The position numbers were made by a program, and so were the translations under genes. From positions 1-63,319 of the forward strand of contig JAOPYC010000164.1 of NCBI GenBank assembly GCA_025964795.1: DNA of 63,319 nucleotides, read 5' to 3'. Below the pieces are notes generated by a model. The model did no database searches, was not told the DNA's origin, and was given only the letters and a program-made list of their open reading frames with translations. This DNA is from Marmoricola sp. GTDB taxonomy: Bacteria; Actinomycetota; Actinomycetes; Propionibacteriales; Nocardioidaceae. Shown piece after piece: positions 6,706 through 16,712 of this stretch. Numbering within the stretch: position 1 is the stretch's first letter; the number at the start of each line of letters is the position of its first letter.

Positions 6706-9339
6706 TCAGCCCTTGACTACCGAGGTCACCGTGCCGGCGCCGCTGAACTGCACGTTGAGCGGGCCGTCGGTGGCGCAGTAGCTGAAGGTGCTGCCGAGCC
6801 GGCGGTCGGGCTGGCCGATGGACTTCAGGGTGGCCCAGGAGGTCATCCCGGCCCTGATCCGGGACTTGATGACGCTGGTGGACAGCTTCGAGGTGGGGTT
6901 GGTGCACGCGTTGGGCTTGACGCCGTAGGCCCGCTCCCACATCTGCAGGTAGGCCTCCGGGCCGCGGGACATGTCGGTGACGATGTCCTGGCCGGCCTGC
7001 ATCTTCAGGTCCTGGATCCAGTCCGGGTAGAGCCCGTAGTGCGAGACGCCGTCCTTGTTGATGTCGTAGACCCGCTGGCCGCTCACCTGCTGGCCGACCT
7101 TGACCCCGCCGAGGGTGGTGAACGGGTAGGTCACCGGGTGGTCGGTGGCCGCGTTGGGCCGCGGGTCGCCCTGGGCGCCGAGGCCGTTGATGTCGGCGCC
7201 GAAGCCGATGCCCCAGTAGGTGGCCGGGTTGGCCCAGGTCAGGTGGCGCTTCCACTTCTCGACGAAGCCGTTGCTGTCCCCGGCGTACGGCGTGATGAAG
7301 CCCTTCTCCTGGTAGATCCGCGGGTAGGCGTCGGGGGTGGACCACGAGTGGCTGGAGAGGACGCCGCCGTAGTGCAGCGAGTCGATCAGGTCGAGCGACG
7401 CCTTGCGGGCCTTGACGCTCATGTGGTCCGGGTCGAAGAGCATGTTGCGCTTGGCCAGCCCCTTGATCGTGTGCGCGCCGAGGTCGGTGAGCCCGAGGGA
7501 GTTGCAGTGGTGCGCCGCGGGGTAGATCGGCAGCGAGGGCAGGGTGACGCCGGAGGCCTCGGCCACGGCGCCGAAGATCGCGTCCTGCTGCGGGGGCTCG
7601 CCGGAGTCGATCGGGGCCGCCAGGGTCTGGTCGCGGTCGTGGATCTCCGGGTCGTTGGGGTTGCAGGTCTGCATCCGCCACGCCGACCCGGTCTCCAGCA
7701 GGTTGGCCCCGTTGACGAGTACGCCGGTGGACCCGGCGTCACCGGCCACCCCCGACAGGGCGTTGTCGAACTTGTTGACCAGCTCCATCTGCGAGACGCC
7801 CATCTTCCGCACCTCGTCGAGCTGCTGGTCGATGGTGGCCCTGGTGCACTTCAGGTCGGGGACGCCGAGCTTCTGCGTGCAGCCGAACGGCACCGAGGTC
7901 TCGATCCCCATCACGACCGCGAGCTTGCCGGCGTTGATCACCTGGCGGGCCTGGTCGGGGTCGGTGACGATGCGGTACCAGCCCTTCCCGGGGCCGCCGT
8001 TCTGCGCGTCGACGTAGGCCTCGAGGGCGCGCATGTCCTTGGCCTGGAGGCGGATGGAGTCCATGTCGTCGCACGAGTTGCGCTTGATCGGGTAGATCTC
8101 GCAGAGCTTGTTGTTCTCGACGAGCAGGTTGACCAGGATCCGCTGGCCCGCTCGCCAGGAGCGCTCCATCCACTTGTAGTAGGTGCCCTCGTGGGTCAGC
8201 GAGTCGGGCGCCGGCCAGTCCTTGAAGGTCGGCCAGCCCACCGGGTCATGGGTGGGCTTGTTCGACAGGAGGGCCTCGACGAGCGCGCCGTTGCCCCCGG
8301 TGAGCTCGTGGTCGGGGCAGTCGCGCAGCGCCACGGTCACGCCGTACGGCGACCAGGGGCGCCCGCAGTGGATGTCGCCGCCGAGGAACTCGAAGGCCAT
8401 CCCGTGGGTGTGGGCGTCGACGAAGCCGCGTACCTCCTGGGTCCTGGTGACGCCGGAGATCGGGTTGCCGGTGACGTTGGTGCTCACCTCGGGGAAGTCC
8501 TTGCACCCGGTGCGCAGCTGCAGCCGGAACCGGCTGCCCGTCGCCGTGATGGTGGGCGTGCCGGCGGCGTCGGTGAGGAACCCCTTCCCGGCGACCTCGA
8601 AGCGGAACAGCCCCGTGGTGGGCATGGTGGTCACCCAGTCGTTGGTGGGTCCGGGTTCGGCGGCGTAGCGCGCGGTCGGCTGGTTGGCGTCGAGGAAGGT
8701 ACCGGCGCGCGTGTAGAGCAGGTAGCTGCCCAGGGCGCTGGGCTTGAAGTAGAGGGGCTCGCCGGCCCCGATCGAGGTCGCGCTGAAGGTGGGGGTGGTC
8801 GCGCCGGTGAGCCAGCGCCCGGACGAGGCGGACTGCACGCCGTAGCAGGCGTTGAACATGTTGTAGCGGTCCGTGGGGGTGCTGGCGTGGGTCACGCTGG
8901 TCACCGGGACGCTGGACAGCTTCGGCTCGGTCTGGTCCCGTTGGGCGGCGGCGTTGCTGACCGCGGCTCGCGCCTGGGTCGCGGTGGTCGGGTCGGCGGT
9001 GCTCGCGTCGGTGACCGTGGCGGCCCGGGAGACGGCGTTCTTGGTCCGGGGGTCGTTGTGGTTGTGCGGGACGCTCTCGTCCGCGGCCGTGAGGTGGGTG
9101 TGGGTGCCGTCGGCGTTGTAGACGGTGCCGGACCCGTCGGTCGCTGCCTTCTTCGTGCCCGCCTTCGCGGCGTAGGCCTTCTTGTAGCCGTCGGCGTCGT
9201 CGCTGTCGTCGCCGGACACGGCCCCCGTCGGGATCAGCACCACCGCGACGGCGGCCGCGGCCGAGAGCGCGATGGCCGCGCCCAGGCGGCGACGGGCCGG
9301 CGAGGTCGACGTGCCGGATCGAGAGGTGAGGCGGCCCAT
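6706..9339 (-). CDS. Secreted M19 (membrane dipeptidase)-like metal-dependent hydrolase
   Basis: An 877-residue exported protein. ATG at 9339 is chosen because AAAGGA lies 8 nt upstream and an N-terminal signal/membrane segment (AAIALSAAAAVAVVLIPTG) follows a basic stretch. After a low-complexity region, residues about 190-310 resemble a fascin/ricin-type beta-trefoil (SGRWLTGATT, YLLYTRAGTFLDA). The C-terminal two thirds look like the amidohydrolase superfamily: GFVDAHTHG supplies an HxH pair, VVMGIETSVPFG a possible acidic ligand, and LFDPDHMSVKAR with GVLSSHSWS mirrors the D-x-SH and SHS motifs of renal dipeptidase-type M19 enzymes. The substrate is unknown; a peptide or amide in the wall or medium is plausible. 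The B1 element follows its stop directly. Confidence 0.8.
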   Translation of the reverse strand: MGRLTSRSGTSTSPARRRLGAAIALSAAAAVAVVLIPTGAVSGDDSDDADGYKKAYAAKAGTKKAATDGSGTVYNADGTHTHLTAADESVPHNHNDPRTKNAVSRAATVTDASTADPTTATQARAAVSNAAAQRDQTEPKLSSVPVTSVTHASTPTDRYNMFNACYGVQSASSGRWLTGATTPTFSATSIGAGEPLYFKPSALGSYLLYTRAGTFLDANQPTARYAAEPGPTNDWVTTMPTTGLFRFEVAGKGFLTDAAGTPTITATGSRFRLQLRTGCKDFPEVSTNVTGNPISGVTRTQEVRGFVDAHTHGMAFEFLGGDIHCGRPWSPYGVTVALRDCPDHELTGGNGALVEALLSNKPTHDPVGWPTFKDWPAPDSLTHEGTYYKWMERSWRAGQRILVNLLVENNKLCEIYPIKRNSCDDMDSIRLQAKDMRALEAYVDAQNGGPGKGWYRIVTDPDQARQVINAGKLAVVMGIETSVPFGCTQKLGVPDLKCTRATIDQQLDEVRKMGVSQMELVNKFDNALSGVAGDAGSTGVLVNGANLLETGSAWRMQTCNPNDPEIHDRDQTLAAPIDSGEPPQQDAIFGAVAEASGVTLPSLPIYPAAHHCNSLGLTDLGAHTIKGLAKRNMLFDPDHMSVKARKASLDLIDSLHYGGVLSSHSWSTPDAYPRIYQEKGFITPYAGDSNGFVEKWKRHLTWANPATYWGIGFGADINGLGAQGDPRPNAATDHPVTYPFTTLGGVKVGQQVSGQRVYDINKDGVSHYGLYPDWIQDLKMQAGQDIVTDMSRGPEAYLQMWERAYGVKPNACTNPTSKLSTSVIKSRIRAGMTSWATLKSIGQPDRRLGSTFSYCATDGPLNVQFSGAGTVTSVVKG

Positions 9340-9420
9340 GGGGAGTCCTTTGCGGTCTGGTGAGCCGTGCAACGAGTCACCGGGCCGAAGGGTCACGCCC
9401 ACGGGGGTCGTGCCGGGCCG

Positions 9421-10617
9421 CTACTCCGGGCTGAGCTCGTCCTGCCGGGGGACCAGGGCGAGGGCGATCACGGGGGAGAGGGCGGCGACGCCGAAGGTCG
9501 CGGCGTACCCCCATTCGCTGATCGCGACTCCTGCGACGGGCGCGGCGACCGCGGCGGTCAGGTACTGCGCTGTGTTCTGGATGCCCAGCGCCCGCCCCGA
9601 CCAGAAGGACCCCGCCCGCTCCGCCACGCTGGTGAAGGCCAACCCGTTGTCGGCGACGGTCACGGTGGAGGCCACGACGAGGAGTACGACGGCCACGCCG
9701 AGCGGCTCTGTCAGGGCCAGCAGCGCCATCGTCAGCGCGGCGGCGACAGCGACCCACCGCAGCGGCCGGACCCGGGAGCCGACGACGTCGGAGAGGTGCC
9801 CGACGCCGATCCGGCCGAGGGCCCCGATCACGTGGGTCAGCGCGACGAGCCCGCCGGCCGCCGCCGCGGACCAGTGCCGCTCCTGCACCAGCCAGGTCAG
9901 CGAGTAGGTCCACACCAGGAACTGCGGGACGACGAGCAGCACCGAGACGCCGTGCACCCGGGTCAGGAACCTGCTGGCCCGGTAGGGGTTCGCGGTCAGG
10001 GCCGCGGTGGCCTTCGGCCGGGTCGGGTCGATCACGACGAGCGCGACCACCACGAAGGCCGCGGACACCGCGACGACCGGGATCCACAGCGCCGCGCGCA
10101 CGCTCACGTGCTCGGCGGTCACGGCGATGGTGGCCGCCCCGAGGGCCACCCCCAGGGGCTGGGCCATCTGCCGGATGCCCATGGCCAGGCCGCGACGCTG
10201 CGGCGGGAACCAGCCGACGACGATGCGCCCGCTGGCCGAGCCGGTGCTGGCGGCGGCCAGGCCGACCACGAAGAGCGCCGCGGCGAGCGCGACCGTGCCC
10301 TCGACGAGGGTGGCGACGGCCCCGAAGACGGCGGTCCCGCCCAGCCCGGCGAGCAGCACGGTCCGTTCGCCGACCCGGTCCACGAGCAGGCCCCAGAGGA
10401 AGAGGGTGCACATCACGCCGGCGATCGGCATCGCGGCCACGGTGCCGGCCTCGGCCAGGGACAGCCCGCGGTGGTCCTGCAGCGAGGGGATCAGGAACGC
10501 GGGACCGTTGATCGCGACCGACGCGGTGCCCTGGGCGGCGACGCTGGCGCCGAGCATCGCCCAGCGGCGTCCCGTCCCAATCGTCGCGGCATCGAGCGCG
10601 GTCGCCGTTCTGGTCAC
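9421..10617 (-). CDS. MFS transporter
   Basis: A 398-residue, about 12-helix major facilitator protein. The loop between helices 2 and 3 carries LWGLLVDRVGERTVLL, the MFS motif A region, and VGHLSDVVGSRVRPL supplies the equivalent in the second half. The GTG start at 10617 lies 4 bp after the stop of the IclR gene, so both are cotranscribed from 11380. The pairing suggests the IclR protein controls uptake or efflux of a small carboxylate or aromatic compound, but no substrate can be read from sequence. Confidence 0.88.
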   Translation of the reverse strand: MTRTATALDAATIGTGRRWAMLGASVAAQGTASVAINGPAFLIPSLQDHRGLSLAEAGTVAAMPIAGVMCTLFLWGLLVDRVGERTVLLAGLGGTAVFGAVATLVEGTVALAAALFVVGLAAASTGSASGRIVVGWFPPQRRGLAMGIRQMAQPLGVALGAATIAVTAEHVSVRAALWIPVVAVSAAFVVVALVVIDPTRPKATAALTANPYRASRFLTRVHGVSVLLVVPQFLVWTYSLTWLVQERHWSAAAAGGLVALTHVIGALGRIGVGHLSDVVGSRVRPLRWVAVAAALTMALLALTEPLGVAVVLLVVASTVTVADNGLAFTSVAERAGSFWSGRALGIQNTAQYLTAAVAAPVAGVAISEWGYAATFGVAALSPVIALALVPRQDELSPE

Positions 10618-10621
10618 CGAC

Positions 10622-11380
10622 TCACGCTAAGCCTCCACCCACCCGTCGGCTGACGGTGCGTGCGGTCGTGGACACCGCCTCCACCAGGACCTCGACGTCG
10701 ACCCCTGCGCCGGACTCGTAGGTGGTGGCGATCCCGCCCAGCGGGGTGCCGTTGTGGTCGAGCACGGCGGCGGCGACCGAGGCGAACCCGGGCGTGACCT
10801 CGCCGTCCTCGATCGCGTAGCCGCGCTGCCGGGTCTCGCTGAGCACGCCGCGCAGCGCGTGCAGGCTCTGCGGCCCGCGGCCGTGCCGGTCGACGAACGC
10901 GCTCCGGTCCGGGTAGAGCGCGCGCACCTGGCTGCCGGGCATCGCCGCCATGATCGCCCGGCCGCTCGCGGTCAGGTGCGCCGGCAGGCGCACGCCGACG
11001 TCGGTCACCAGCGGCGCCTGCCCGGGCGCCCGCTCCTCGAGCACGTAGAGCACCTCGCGACCGTGCGGCACGGCGAGGTGCGCGGAGTGGCCGATCCGGT
11101 CGACGAGGGCGGCCAGCGGCCGGTGCGCGATCCGCTGCAGGGGCGCCTGCCGCGCGTAGCCGATGCCGACCTCGAAGGCCGCGACGCCGAGGCAGTAGCG
11201 GCGCTCCTCGGCGATGTGGGTGACGAAGCCCTGCTCCATCATGGCGTTGACCAGGTGGTAGGCCGTGGAGCGCGGCAGGTCCAGCGCGCTGGCCAGCCGC
11301 TCGAGGGGCACCGGGTCCGGCTGGGCGGCCAGGAAGCGCAGCACCATCAGCGTGCGGGTGGCGGCCGGGACCTGGCTCAT
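10622..11380 (-). CDS. IclR family transcriptional regulator
   Basis: A 252-residue regulator. The N-terminal winged helix-turn-helix (about residues 5-65) contains LERLASALDLPRSTAYHLVN. The C-terminal IclR effector domain follows, with HLAVPHGREVLYVLEE and LPAHLTASGRAIMAAMPG, hallmark segments of the family. It is the promoter-proximal gene of a two-gene operon with an MFS transporter and is divergent from a secreted phosphatase gene; the 121-bp gap at 11381-11501 must hold both promoters. Autoregulation is usual in the family. Control of the nearby hut genes is possible but not shown. Confidence 0.92.
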   Translation of the reverse strand: MSQVPAATRTLMVLRFLAAQPDPVPLERLASALDLPRSTAYHLVNAMMEQGFVTHIAEERRYCLGVAAFEVGIGYARQAPLQRIAHRPLAALVDRIGHSAHLAVPHGREVLYVLEERAPGQAPLVTDVGVRLPAHLTASGRAIMAAMPGSQVRALYPDRSAFVDRHGRGPQSLHALRGVLSETRQRGYAIEDGEVTPGFASVAAAVLDHNGTPLGGIATTYESGAGVDVEVLVEAVSTTARTVSRRVGGGLA

Positions 11381-11501
11381 GACCCGAACCTACGGGAGGA
11401 CGAAGTTGGGTGTTCGCGGGCGCCGGTCGTGATGATGGCGCAAGATGGTGTCGACGTTCGGGCGTCGTACGACGCTCGCCCCGATGAGACGGAGTGATCT
11501 C

Positions 11502-12059
11502 GTGCCCCGAAAGCTGTTCACCGTCGCGCTGCTCGCCATGGTCATGGTGATGTCCGTGCTGATCGCCCCGTCGGAGGCCGGCGGCCTGCCCGGCAAGAAG
11601 CGGTGGCTCAAGGACACCCGGAGCGCCATGGTCGGCTCCCGCGCGTACGTCTCGAAGCGGGTCAAGCAGCCGGGCACCGGGAAGCTCGCGATCAACTTCG
11701 ACATCGACAACACCTCGCTGGCCACCAAGTACGCCCCGCGCCGGGCCGTCCCAGTCGTGCTGCGCTTCGCGAGGTACGCCAACAGCAAGGGCGTCGCCCT
11801 CGTCTTCAACACCGGCCGCACCGACGACGACATCGCGGCGCCCCTGGCCTGGCTGAAGAAGGCCGGCTACCCGGTGACCGACATCTGCGCGCGCCACCAA
11901 GGCGAGTCGCTGGTCAAGGGCAAGCAGCGCTGCCGCCAGGAGTACGTCGACGCCGGCTACACGATCATCGCCAACGTCGGCAACCGGAGCACCGACTTCG
12001 TGGGCACCAACTACGAGAAGGCCTTCAAGCTGCCCAACTACGGCAACCGGCTCGGCTGA
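11502..12059 (+). CDS. Secreted HAD-superfamily acid phosphatase-like protein
   Basis: A 185-residue protein. GTG at 11502 is preferred because GGAG lies about 8 nt upstream and translation then begins directly with a signal peptide (KLFTVALLAMVMVMSVLIAP, cleavage near EAGG). HAD motif I is NFDIDNTS (Asp nucleophile plus DxD), motif II is FNTGRTDDD, a lysine occurs in HQGESLVKGK, and the last motif appears as NVGNRSTDF. This pattern resembles class IIIB/plant-like acid phosphatases. In-frame upstream starts (ATG 11484, ATG 11445) would place extra residues before the signal and are less likely. The substrate is unknown, probably an exported or scavenged phosphomonoester. Confidence 0.85.
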   Translation: MPRKLFTVALLAMVMVMSVLIAPSEAGGLPGKKRWLKDTRSAMVGSRAYVSKRVKQPGTGKLAINFDIDNTSLATKYAPRRAVPVVLRFARYANSKGVALVFNTGRTDDDIAAPLAWLKKAGYPVTDICARHQGESLVKGKQRCRQEYVDAGYTIIANVGNRSTDFVGTNYEKAFKLPNYGNRLG

Positions 12060-12097
12060 TTCACCTCGTCGTCACACGGCCGGGCTAGGTTCCTGCC

Positions 12098-12424
12098 GTG
12101 TTCCACGTCCCGGTCGTCGACATCAGCCCCTACGCCGAGGGCGCCGACCCCGACCAGCAGGCAGCGGTGGCCCCAGCCATCGACGCGGCCTGCCGCGAGG
12201 TGGGCTTCATCCAGGTCACCGGCCACGGGGTCCCGGACGAGGTGGTCGTCGGGCTCGGCGCGGCGATGGACTCGCTGTTCGACCTCGACCTGGCGACCAA
12301 GAAGTCCTGGACGCGGCCCGCGGGTGAGAACCGCGGCTACACCGCTCCCACGTCGGGTCCTCCGGCCAGGTTCAGTACTGGTGGAACCAGCGCTGCAGCT
12401 GGCTCGAGGTCCCCGGGCAGGTGA
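12098..12424 (+). pseudogene. Truncated isopenicillin-N-synthase-like 2OG-Fe(II) oxygenase, N-terminal remnant
   Basis: The first ~87 residues (from GTG 12098) are a clear start of a 2-oxoglutarate/Fe(II) oxygenase of the isopenicillin N synthase family: VPVVDISPYAEG, GFIQVTGHGVPDEVV and ENRGYTAPTS. Family members are usually around 330 residues with an HxD...H iron site. Here homology stops near base 12358, and the frame runs on to 12424 only through sequence that is the antisense of the neighbouring lipoprotein gene. All metal ligands are therefore missing. A deletion has joined this fragment to the 3' end of the opposite-strand gene. Confidence 0.75.
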
Positions 12425-13337
12425 GGTTCTGGTCGCGGCCGTCCTCGACCCACTGGCCGAGGACGCCCTGCCCGCCCTGGAACATCCGCTCGGGGCCGCA
12501 GCGGCGCAGCGCCTCCGCGCGGGAGGTCTGACCGGCCGCGCGCCACTCGGGGATGCCCAGCCGCAGGTCGCCGACGACGTGCTGCCACAGCGCCTGGGTG
12601 GAGTAGGCGCCGATCGCGAAGCCGGCGTCGGTGTAGCCGCGCGCGGCGCCGCGGACCACGGCCGCGTTGGCGGCGGTGTCGGCGGGCCAGTCGAACTCCG
12701 GGACCGGCTCGACGTCGAGCCAGATGATCGGGGACTGCAGGCCCGCGGCGCGCATCGTGCCCAGGTTGAACCGGGCCTGCTGGTAGCCGACGTTGCTGAG
12801 CGCGCCGGCCGGGGTCCGTGCGTCGAACGGCCCCTTGGACCCGTAGGTCTGCAGGTCACCCGCGCGCGGCGTGCTGATCACGGAGTACGCCGCCGCCATC
12901 AGCCGGCGGCTCCTCACCCACTGCACCTGGCTGGCCAGGCAGGGGTTGGGGTAGAACCCGGGGCCGTTGGTGAGGCCGAGGATCACGTAGCGCGCGGCAT
13001 CGATCGGCATCGGCGAGCCCTGGCCCTGCTTCTGCGGGATGCCCATCCCCTTGGGGCACTGCGGCCAGCTGATGTCGCCGCCGAGGACGGGTTCCCGGTC
13101 TGGCGGCGGTACCGTGGCGGTGGCCCTCGGCAGCCTGGGCACCCTGATCGACGGGGTCGCCGGGGCGGGGGCCGCCGGGGTGGACGGAGCGGCGTCCGGG
13201 CGGGCCGAGGCCGACGGTGACGGGGCGGTGGCAGCGCCGTCGCCCTGCTTCGACTTCGGCTTCAGCGGGGCCTCGCAGGCGCTGCCGACCAGCACGACCA
13301 GGGCCACCAGCAGCGCGATCAGGGTGTTCCTGCGCAT
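12372..13337 (-). CDS. Lipoprotein with DUF1906/GH25-like glycoside-hydrolase-type domain
   Basis: A 321-residue predicted lipoprotein. ATG at 13337 follows GGGAGGTGACC. The signal peptide ends in VGSAC, a good lipobox, so it is probably anchored to the outer face of the membrane. A Pro/Ser/Ala-rich spacer (about residues 30-85) precedes a domain starting GGDISWPQCPKGMG, with ILGLTNGPGFYPNPC, AAYSVISTPRAGD and IIWLDVEPVPEFDW. This D-x-S-W-P-Q-C...N-P-C pattern is shared by actinobacterial exported GH25-like/Rv2525c-like proteins thought to act on the cell envelope. Enzymatic activity is not established. Its 3' end overlaps the open frame of the truncated oxygenase. Confidence 0.8.
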   Translation of the reverse strand: MRRNTLIALLVALVVLVGSACEAPLKPKSKQGDGAATAPSPSASARPDAAPSTPAAPAPATPSIRVPRLPRATATVPPPDREPVLGGDISWPQCPKGMGIPQKQGQGSPMPIDAARYVILGLTNGPGFYPNPCLASQVQWVRSRRLMAAAYSVISTPRAGDLQTYGSKGPFDARTPAGALSNVGYQQARFNLGTMRAAGLQSPIIWLDVEPVPEFDWPADTAANAAVVRGAARGYTDAGFAIGAYSTQALWQHVVGDLRLGIPEWRAAGQTSRAEALRRCGPERMFQGGQGVLGQWVEDGRDQNLTCPGTSSQLQRWFHQY

Positions 13338-13463
13338 GGTCACCTCCCTGTGGCCTCGCCCGGTGCGGGCCTCATCGTGCCATGCCGGCGGCTGTCTCGG
13401 GTCCGAGACTGACAGGAGCCCCGGCGGCTGGCACGCCGACGCCGGAGGGGGTTGCATGGAGCC

Positions 13464-15047
13464 ATGGCTGAGCAGGGTGCGCGCGTCGGTGTCGGAGTCG
13501 GAGTCGGAGTCGGTCCACTGTCTTTCGAGGAGGTGGTGGCCGTCGCGCGCCACGGCGCCCCCGTGCAGGTGACCGAGGAGGCGCGGGCCGCCATCGTCCG
13601 GTCCCGGGCCACGGTCGACGAGCTCGCGGCCGGGGCGACGCCCGCCTACGGCATCTCGACCGGGTTCGGTGCCCTGGCCACGCGGCACATCCCGACCGAG
13701 ATGCGGGCGCAGCTGCAGAAGTCGCTCGTCCGTTCGCACGCCGCCGGGTCCGGCCCGGAGGTGGAGCGCGAGGTCGTCCGGGGGCTGATGCTGCTGCGGC
13801 TGTCCACGTTGACGACCGGCCGGACCGGCGTACGGCCTGAGGTGGCGGAGCAGATCGCGTCCTTCCTGAACGCGGGGATCACGCCGGTGGTGCACGAGTA
13901 CGGCTCGCTCGGCTGCTCGGGCGACCTCGCGCCGCTGTCGCACTGCGCGCTGGCCTACATGGGGGAGGGTGAGGTGCGCGATGCCGCGGGCGTCCGGATG
14001 CCGACCGCCCAGGCGCTCGAGGCCGCGGGCCTGGCGCCCGTCGAGCTGGCCGCCAAGGAGGGCCTGGCCCTGATCAACGGCACCGACGGCATGCTCGGCA
14101 TGCTCGTGCTGGCGCTGACCGACCTCGCGGTCCTGCTGCGTACGGCGGACATCGCCGCCGCCATGTCGGTCGAGGGCCAGCTGGCCACCGACCGGGTCTT
14201 CGCCCCCGAGCTGCAGGCCATCCGCCCGCACCCGGGGCAGGCCGACTCGGCCGCCAACCTGGTCGCCATCCTGAAGGACTCCGGGGTGGTCGCCTCCCAC
14301 CGCGGGCCGGACTGCAACCGCGTGCAGGACGCCTACTCGCTGCGCTGCTCGCCGCAGGTGCACGGCGCCGCCCGGGACACCCTCGACCACTGCGCCCGGG
14401 TCGCCGGCTGGGAGCTCGCCAGCGCCGTCGACAACCCGGTGGTGCTGGTCTCGACAGGCTCCACCGACGGGGGGAGGGTCGAGTCCAACGGCAACTTCCA
14501 CGGAGCGCCGGTCGCCTACGTCCTCGACTTCGCCGCGATCGTGGCCGCCGACCTGGCCTCGATCAGCGAGCGGCGTACGGACCGCTTCCTGGACCGCACC
14601 CGCAGCCACGGCCTGCCGCCGTTCCTGGCCCACGACCCGGGTGTGGACAGCGGCCACATGATCGCGCAGTACACCCAGGCCGCGATCGTCTCGGAGCTCA
14701 AGCGGCTGGCCAACCCGGCCAGCGTCGACTCGATCCCCTCCAGCGCGATGCAGGAGGACCACGTGTCGATGGGCTGGTCGGCCGCCCGCAAGCTGCGCCG
14801 CTCCGTCGACGGGCTGACCCGGGTGATCGCCATCGAGGTGCTCACCGCGGCGCGCGCCCTCGACCTCCGTCGACCCCTGTCCCCGTCGCCCGCCACCGAG
14901 GCCGTGATCGGTCTGCTGCGCTCGTCCGGCGTGGAGGGCCCCGGCCCCGACCGGCACCTCACGCCCGAGATCGAGACCTGCGTCAACCTCGTCCGCGACG
15001 GCCGCGTCCTGGCCGCCGTCGAATCTGTGATCGGAGAACTGAAGTGA
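13464..15047 (+). CDS. hutH: Histidine ammonia-lyase
   Basis: A 527-residue cytoplasmic enzyme that deaminates L-histidine to urocanate, the first step of histidine use. The MIO cofactor site is [11 protein letters not shown] near residue 150, a Cys-Ser-Gly version of the more usual Ala-Ser-Gly triad. Other family landmarks are [18 protein letters not shown] and [14 protein letters not shown] at 13464 is chosen over a TTG at 13452. Directly after it come five GTCGGN units (13485-13514) coding Val-Gly repeats. Between DNPVVL and [11 protein letters not shown] there are about six extra residues (VSTGST), a possible small repeat insertion. The stop overlaps hutU (GTGA). Confidence 0.95.
   Translation: MAEQGARVGVGVGVGVGPLSFEEVVAVARHGAPVQVTEEARAAIVRSRATVDELAAGATPAYGISTGFGALATRHIPTEMRAQLQKSLVRSHAAGSGPEVEREVVRGLMLLRLSTLTTGRTGVRPEVAEQIASFLNAGITPVVHEYGSLGCSGDLAPLSHCALAYMGEGEVRDAAGVRMPTAQALEAAGLAPVELAAKEGLALINGTDGMLGMLVLALTDLAVLLRTADIAAAMSVEGQLATDRVFAPELQAIRPHPGQADSAANLVAILKDSGVVASHRGPDCNRVQDAYSLRCSPQVHGAARDTLDHCARVAGWELASAVDNPVVLVSTGSTDGGRVESNGNFHGAPVAYVLDFAAIVAADLASISERRTDRFLDRTRSHGLPPFLAHDPGVDSGHMIAQYTQAAIVSELKRLANPASVDSIPSSAMQEDHVSMGWSAARKLRRSVDGLTRVIAIEVLTAARALDLRRPLSPSPATEAVIGLLRSSGVEGPGPDRHLTPEIETCVNLVRDGRVLAAVESVIGELK
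13485..13514 (+). repeat. Hexanucleotide microsatellite in the hutH 5' end
   Basis: Five tandem GTCGG(A/T) units encode (Val-Gly)5 at residues 8-17 of HutH. Unit changes of 6 bp keep frame, so repeat number would vary only the N-terminal extension and not abolish expression. Confidence 0.85.
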
Positions 15048-16705
15048 GCGCCAACCCCCGCCTCCCCATTCACGCCGCCCACGGCACCGACCTGACTGCG
15101 CTCTCGTGGCAGACCGAGGCGCCGCTGCGGATGCTGATGAACAACCTCGACCCGGAGAACGCGGAGAACCCGGCCGAGCTGGTGGTCTACGGCGGGACCG
15201 GCAAGGCCGCCCGCAACTGGGAGTCCTACGACGCCCTGGTGCGCACCCTGAGGACCCTCAAGGACGACGAGACCATGCTCGTGCAGAGCGGCAAGCCGGT
15301 CGGCGTCATGCGCACCCACGAGTGGGCTCCGCGTGTGCTGATCGCCAACTCCAACCTGGTCGGCGACTGGGCCAACTGGGAGGAGTTCCGGCGGCTCGAG
15401 GAGCTGGGCCTGACGATGTACGGCCAGATGACGGCCGGCTCGTGGATCTACATCGGCACCCAGGGAATCCTCCAGGGCACCTTCGAGACCTTCGCCGCGG
15501 TCGCCGACAAGCGGTTCGGTGGCACGCTGGCCGGCACGATCACCCTGACCGCCGGCCTCGGGGGCATGGGCGGCGCCCAGCCGCTGGCCGTGACGATGAA
15601 CGACGGCGTCGCGATCTGCATCGACGTCGACGACGCCCGGATCAAGCGGCGGATCGAGCACCGCTACCTCGACGTCCAGGCCGACTCGCTCTCACACGCG
15701 GTGCAGCTGGCGGTCGAGGCGCGCGACGCCCGGCGCCCCCTCTCCATCGGCGTGCTGGGCAACGCCGCCGAGATGCTCCCGGCGCTGCTGGAGAGTGACG
15801 CCCCGATCGACGTCGTCACCGACCAGACCTCCGCCCACGACCCGCTGTCCTACCTGCCCGTCGGGGTCCCCTTCTCCGACTGGCACGACGCGGCCCGCCG
15901 TGACCCGGAGGGCTTCACCAAGGACGCGCAGGCGTCGATGGCTGCGCACGTCCGCGCGATGGTCGAGTTCCAGGACAGGGGCGCCGAGGTCTTCGACTAC
16001 GGCAACTCGATCCGTGACGAGGCCCGCAAGGGCGGCTACGACCGGGCCTTCGAGTTCCCGGGCTTCGTCCCGGCGTACATCCGGCCGCTGTTCTGCGAGG
16101 GCAAGGGCCCGTTCCGCTGGGCCGCGCTGTCCGGCGACCCGGCCGACATCGCCGCGACCGACAAGGCGATCCTGGAGCTGTTCCCGGACAACGAGCGGCT
16201 GCACAAGTGGATCAAGATGGCCGGCGAGCGGGTCGCGTTCCAGGGCCTGCCGGCGCGGATCTGCTGGCTCGGCTACGGCGAGCGCCACCTCGCCGGCCTG
16301 AAGTTCAACGAGATGGTCGCCTCCGGTGAGCTGAAGGCGCCCGTCGTGATCGGCCGCGACCACCTGGACGCGGGCTCGGTGGCCTCGCCGTACCGCGAGA
16401 CCGAGGCGATGCTCGACGGCTCCGACGCGATCGCCGACTGGGCCCTGCTCAACGCCCTGGTCAACACCGCCTCGGGCGCTACCTGGGTCTCCATCCACCA
16501 CGGCGGCGGAGTCGGCATGGGTCGCTCCATCCACGCCGGCCAGGTCTGCGTCGCCGACGGCACCGAGCTGGCCGCCCAGAAGATCGAGCGCGTGCTCACC
16601 AACGACCCGGGCATGGGCGTCATCCGCCACGTCGACGCCGGCTACGACCGCGCCATCGAGGTGGCCGCCGAGCGCGGGGTGCGGATCCCGATGCGCGAGA
16701 GCTGA
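15044..16705 (+). CDS. hutU: Urocanate hydratase
   Basis: A 553-residue cytoplasmic NAD+-dependent hydratase converting urocanate to imidazolone propionate, the second histidine-degradation step. Signature segments are [28 protein letters not shown] (the NAD-binding loop), [11 protein letters not shown] and [15 protein letters not shown]. Length is normal for the family. The GTG start at 15044 overlaps the hutH stop by 4 bp, so hutH and hutU are translationally coupled. The remaining pathway genes (hutF, hutI) lie about 8 kb downstream. The stop is followed after 7 bp by palindrome A1. Confidence 0.96.
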   Translation: MSANPRLPIHAAHGTDLTALSWQTEAPLRMLMNNLDPENAENPAELVVYGGTGKAARNWESYDALVRTLRTLKDDETMLVQSGKPVGVMRTHEWAPRVLIANSNLVGDWANWEEFRRLEELGLTMYGQMTAGSWIYIGTQGILQGTFETFAAVADKRFGGTLAGTITLTAGLGGMGGAQPLAVTMNDGVAICIDVDDARIKRRIEHRYLDVQADSLSHAVQLAVEARDARRPLSIGVLGNAAEMLPALLESDAPIDVVTDQTSAHDPLSYLPVGVPFSDWHDAARRDPEGFTKDAQASMAAHVRAMVEFQDRGAEVFDYGNSIRDEARKGGYDRAFEFPGFVPAYIRPLFCEGKGPFRWAALSGDPADIAATDKAILELFPDNERLHKWIKMAGERVAFQGLPARICWLGYGERHLAGLKFNEMVASGELKAPVVIGRDHLDAGSVASPYRETEAMLDGSDAIADWALLNALVNTASGATWVSIHHGGGVGMGRSIHAGQVCVADGTELAAQKIERVLTNDPGMGVIRHVDAGYDRAIEVAAERGVRIPMRES

Positions 16706-16712
16706 TCGGACC

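Noticed and set aside
12372-14957. Extension of the lipoprotein frame upstream over hutH
   Set aside because: The part above 13337 is antisense to hutH. The signal peptide and ribosome site place the start at 13337.
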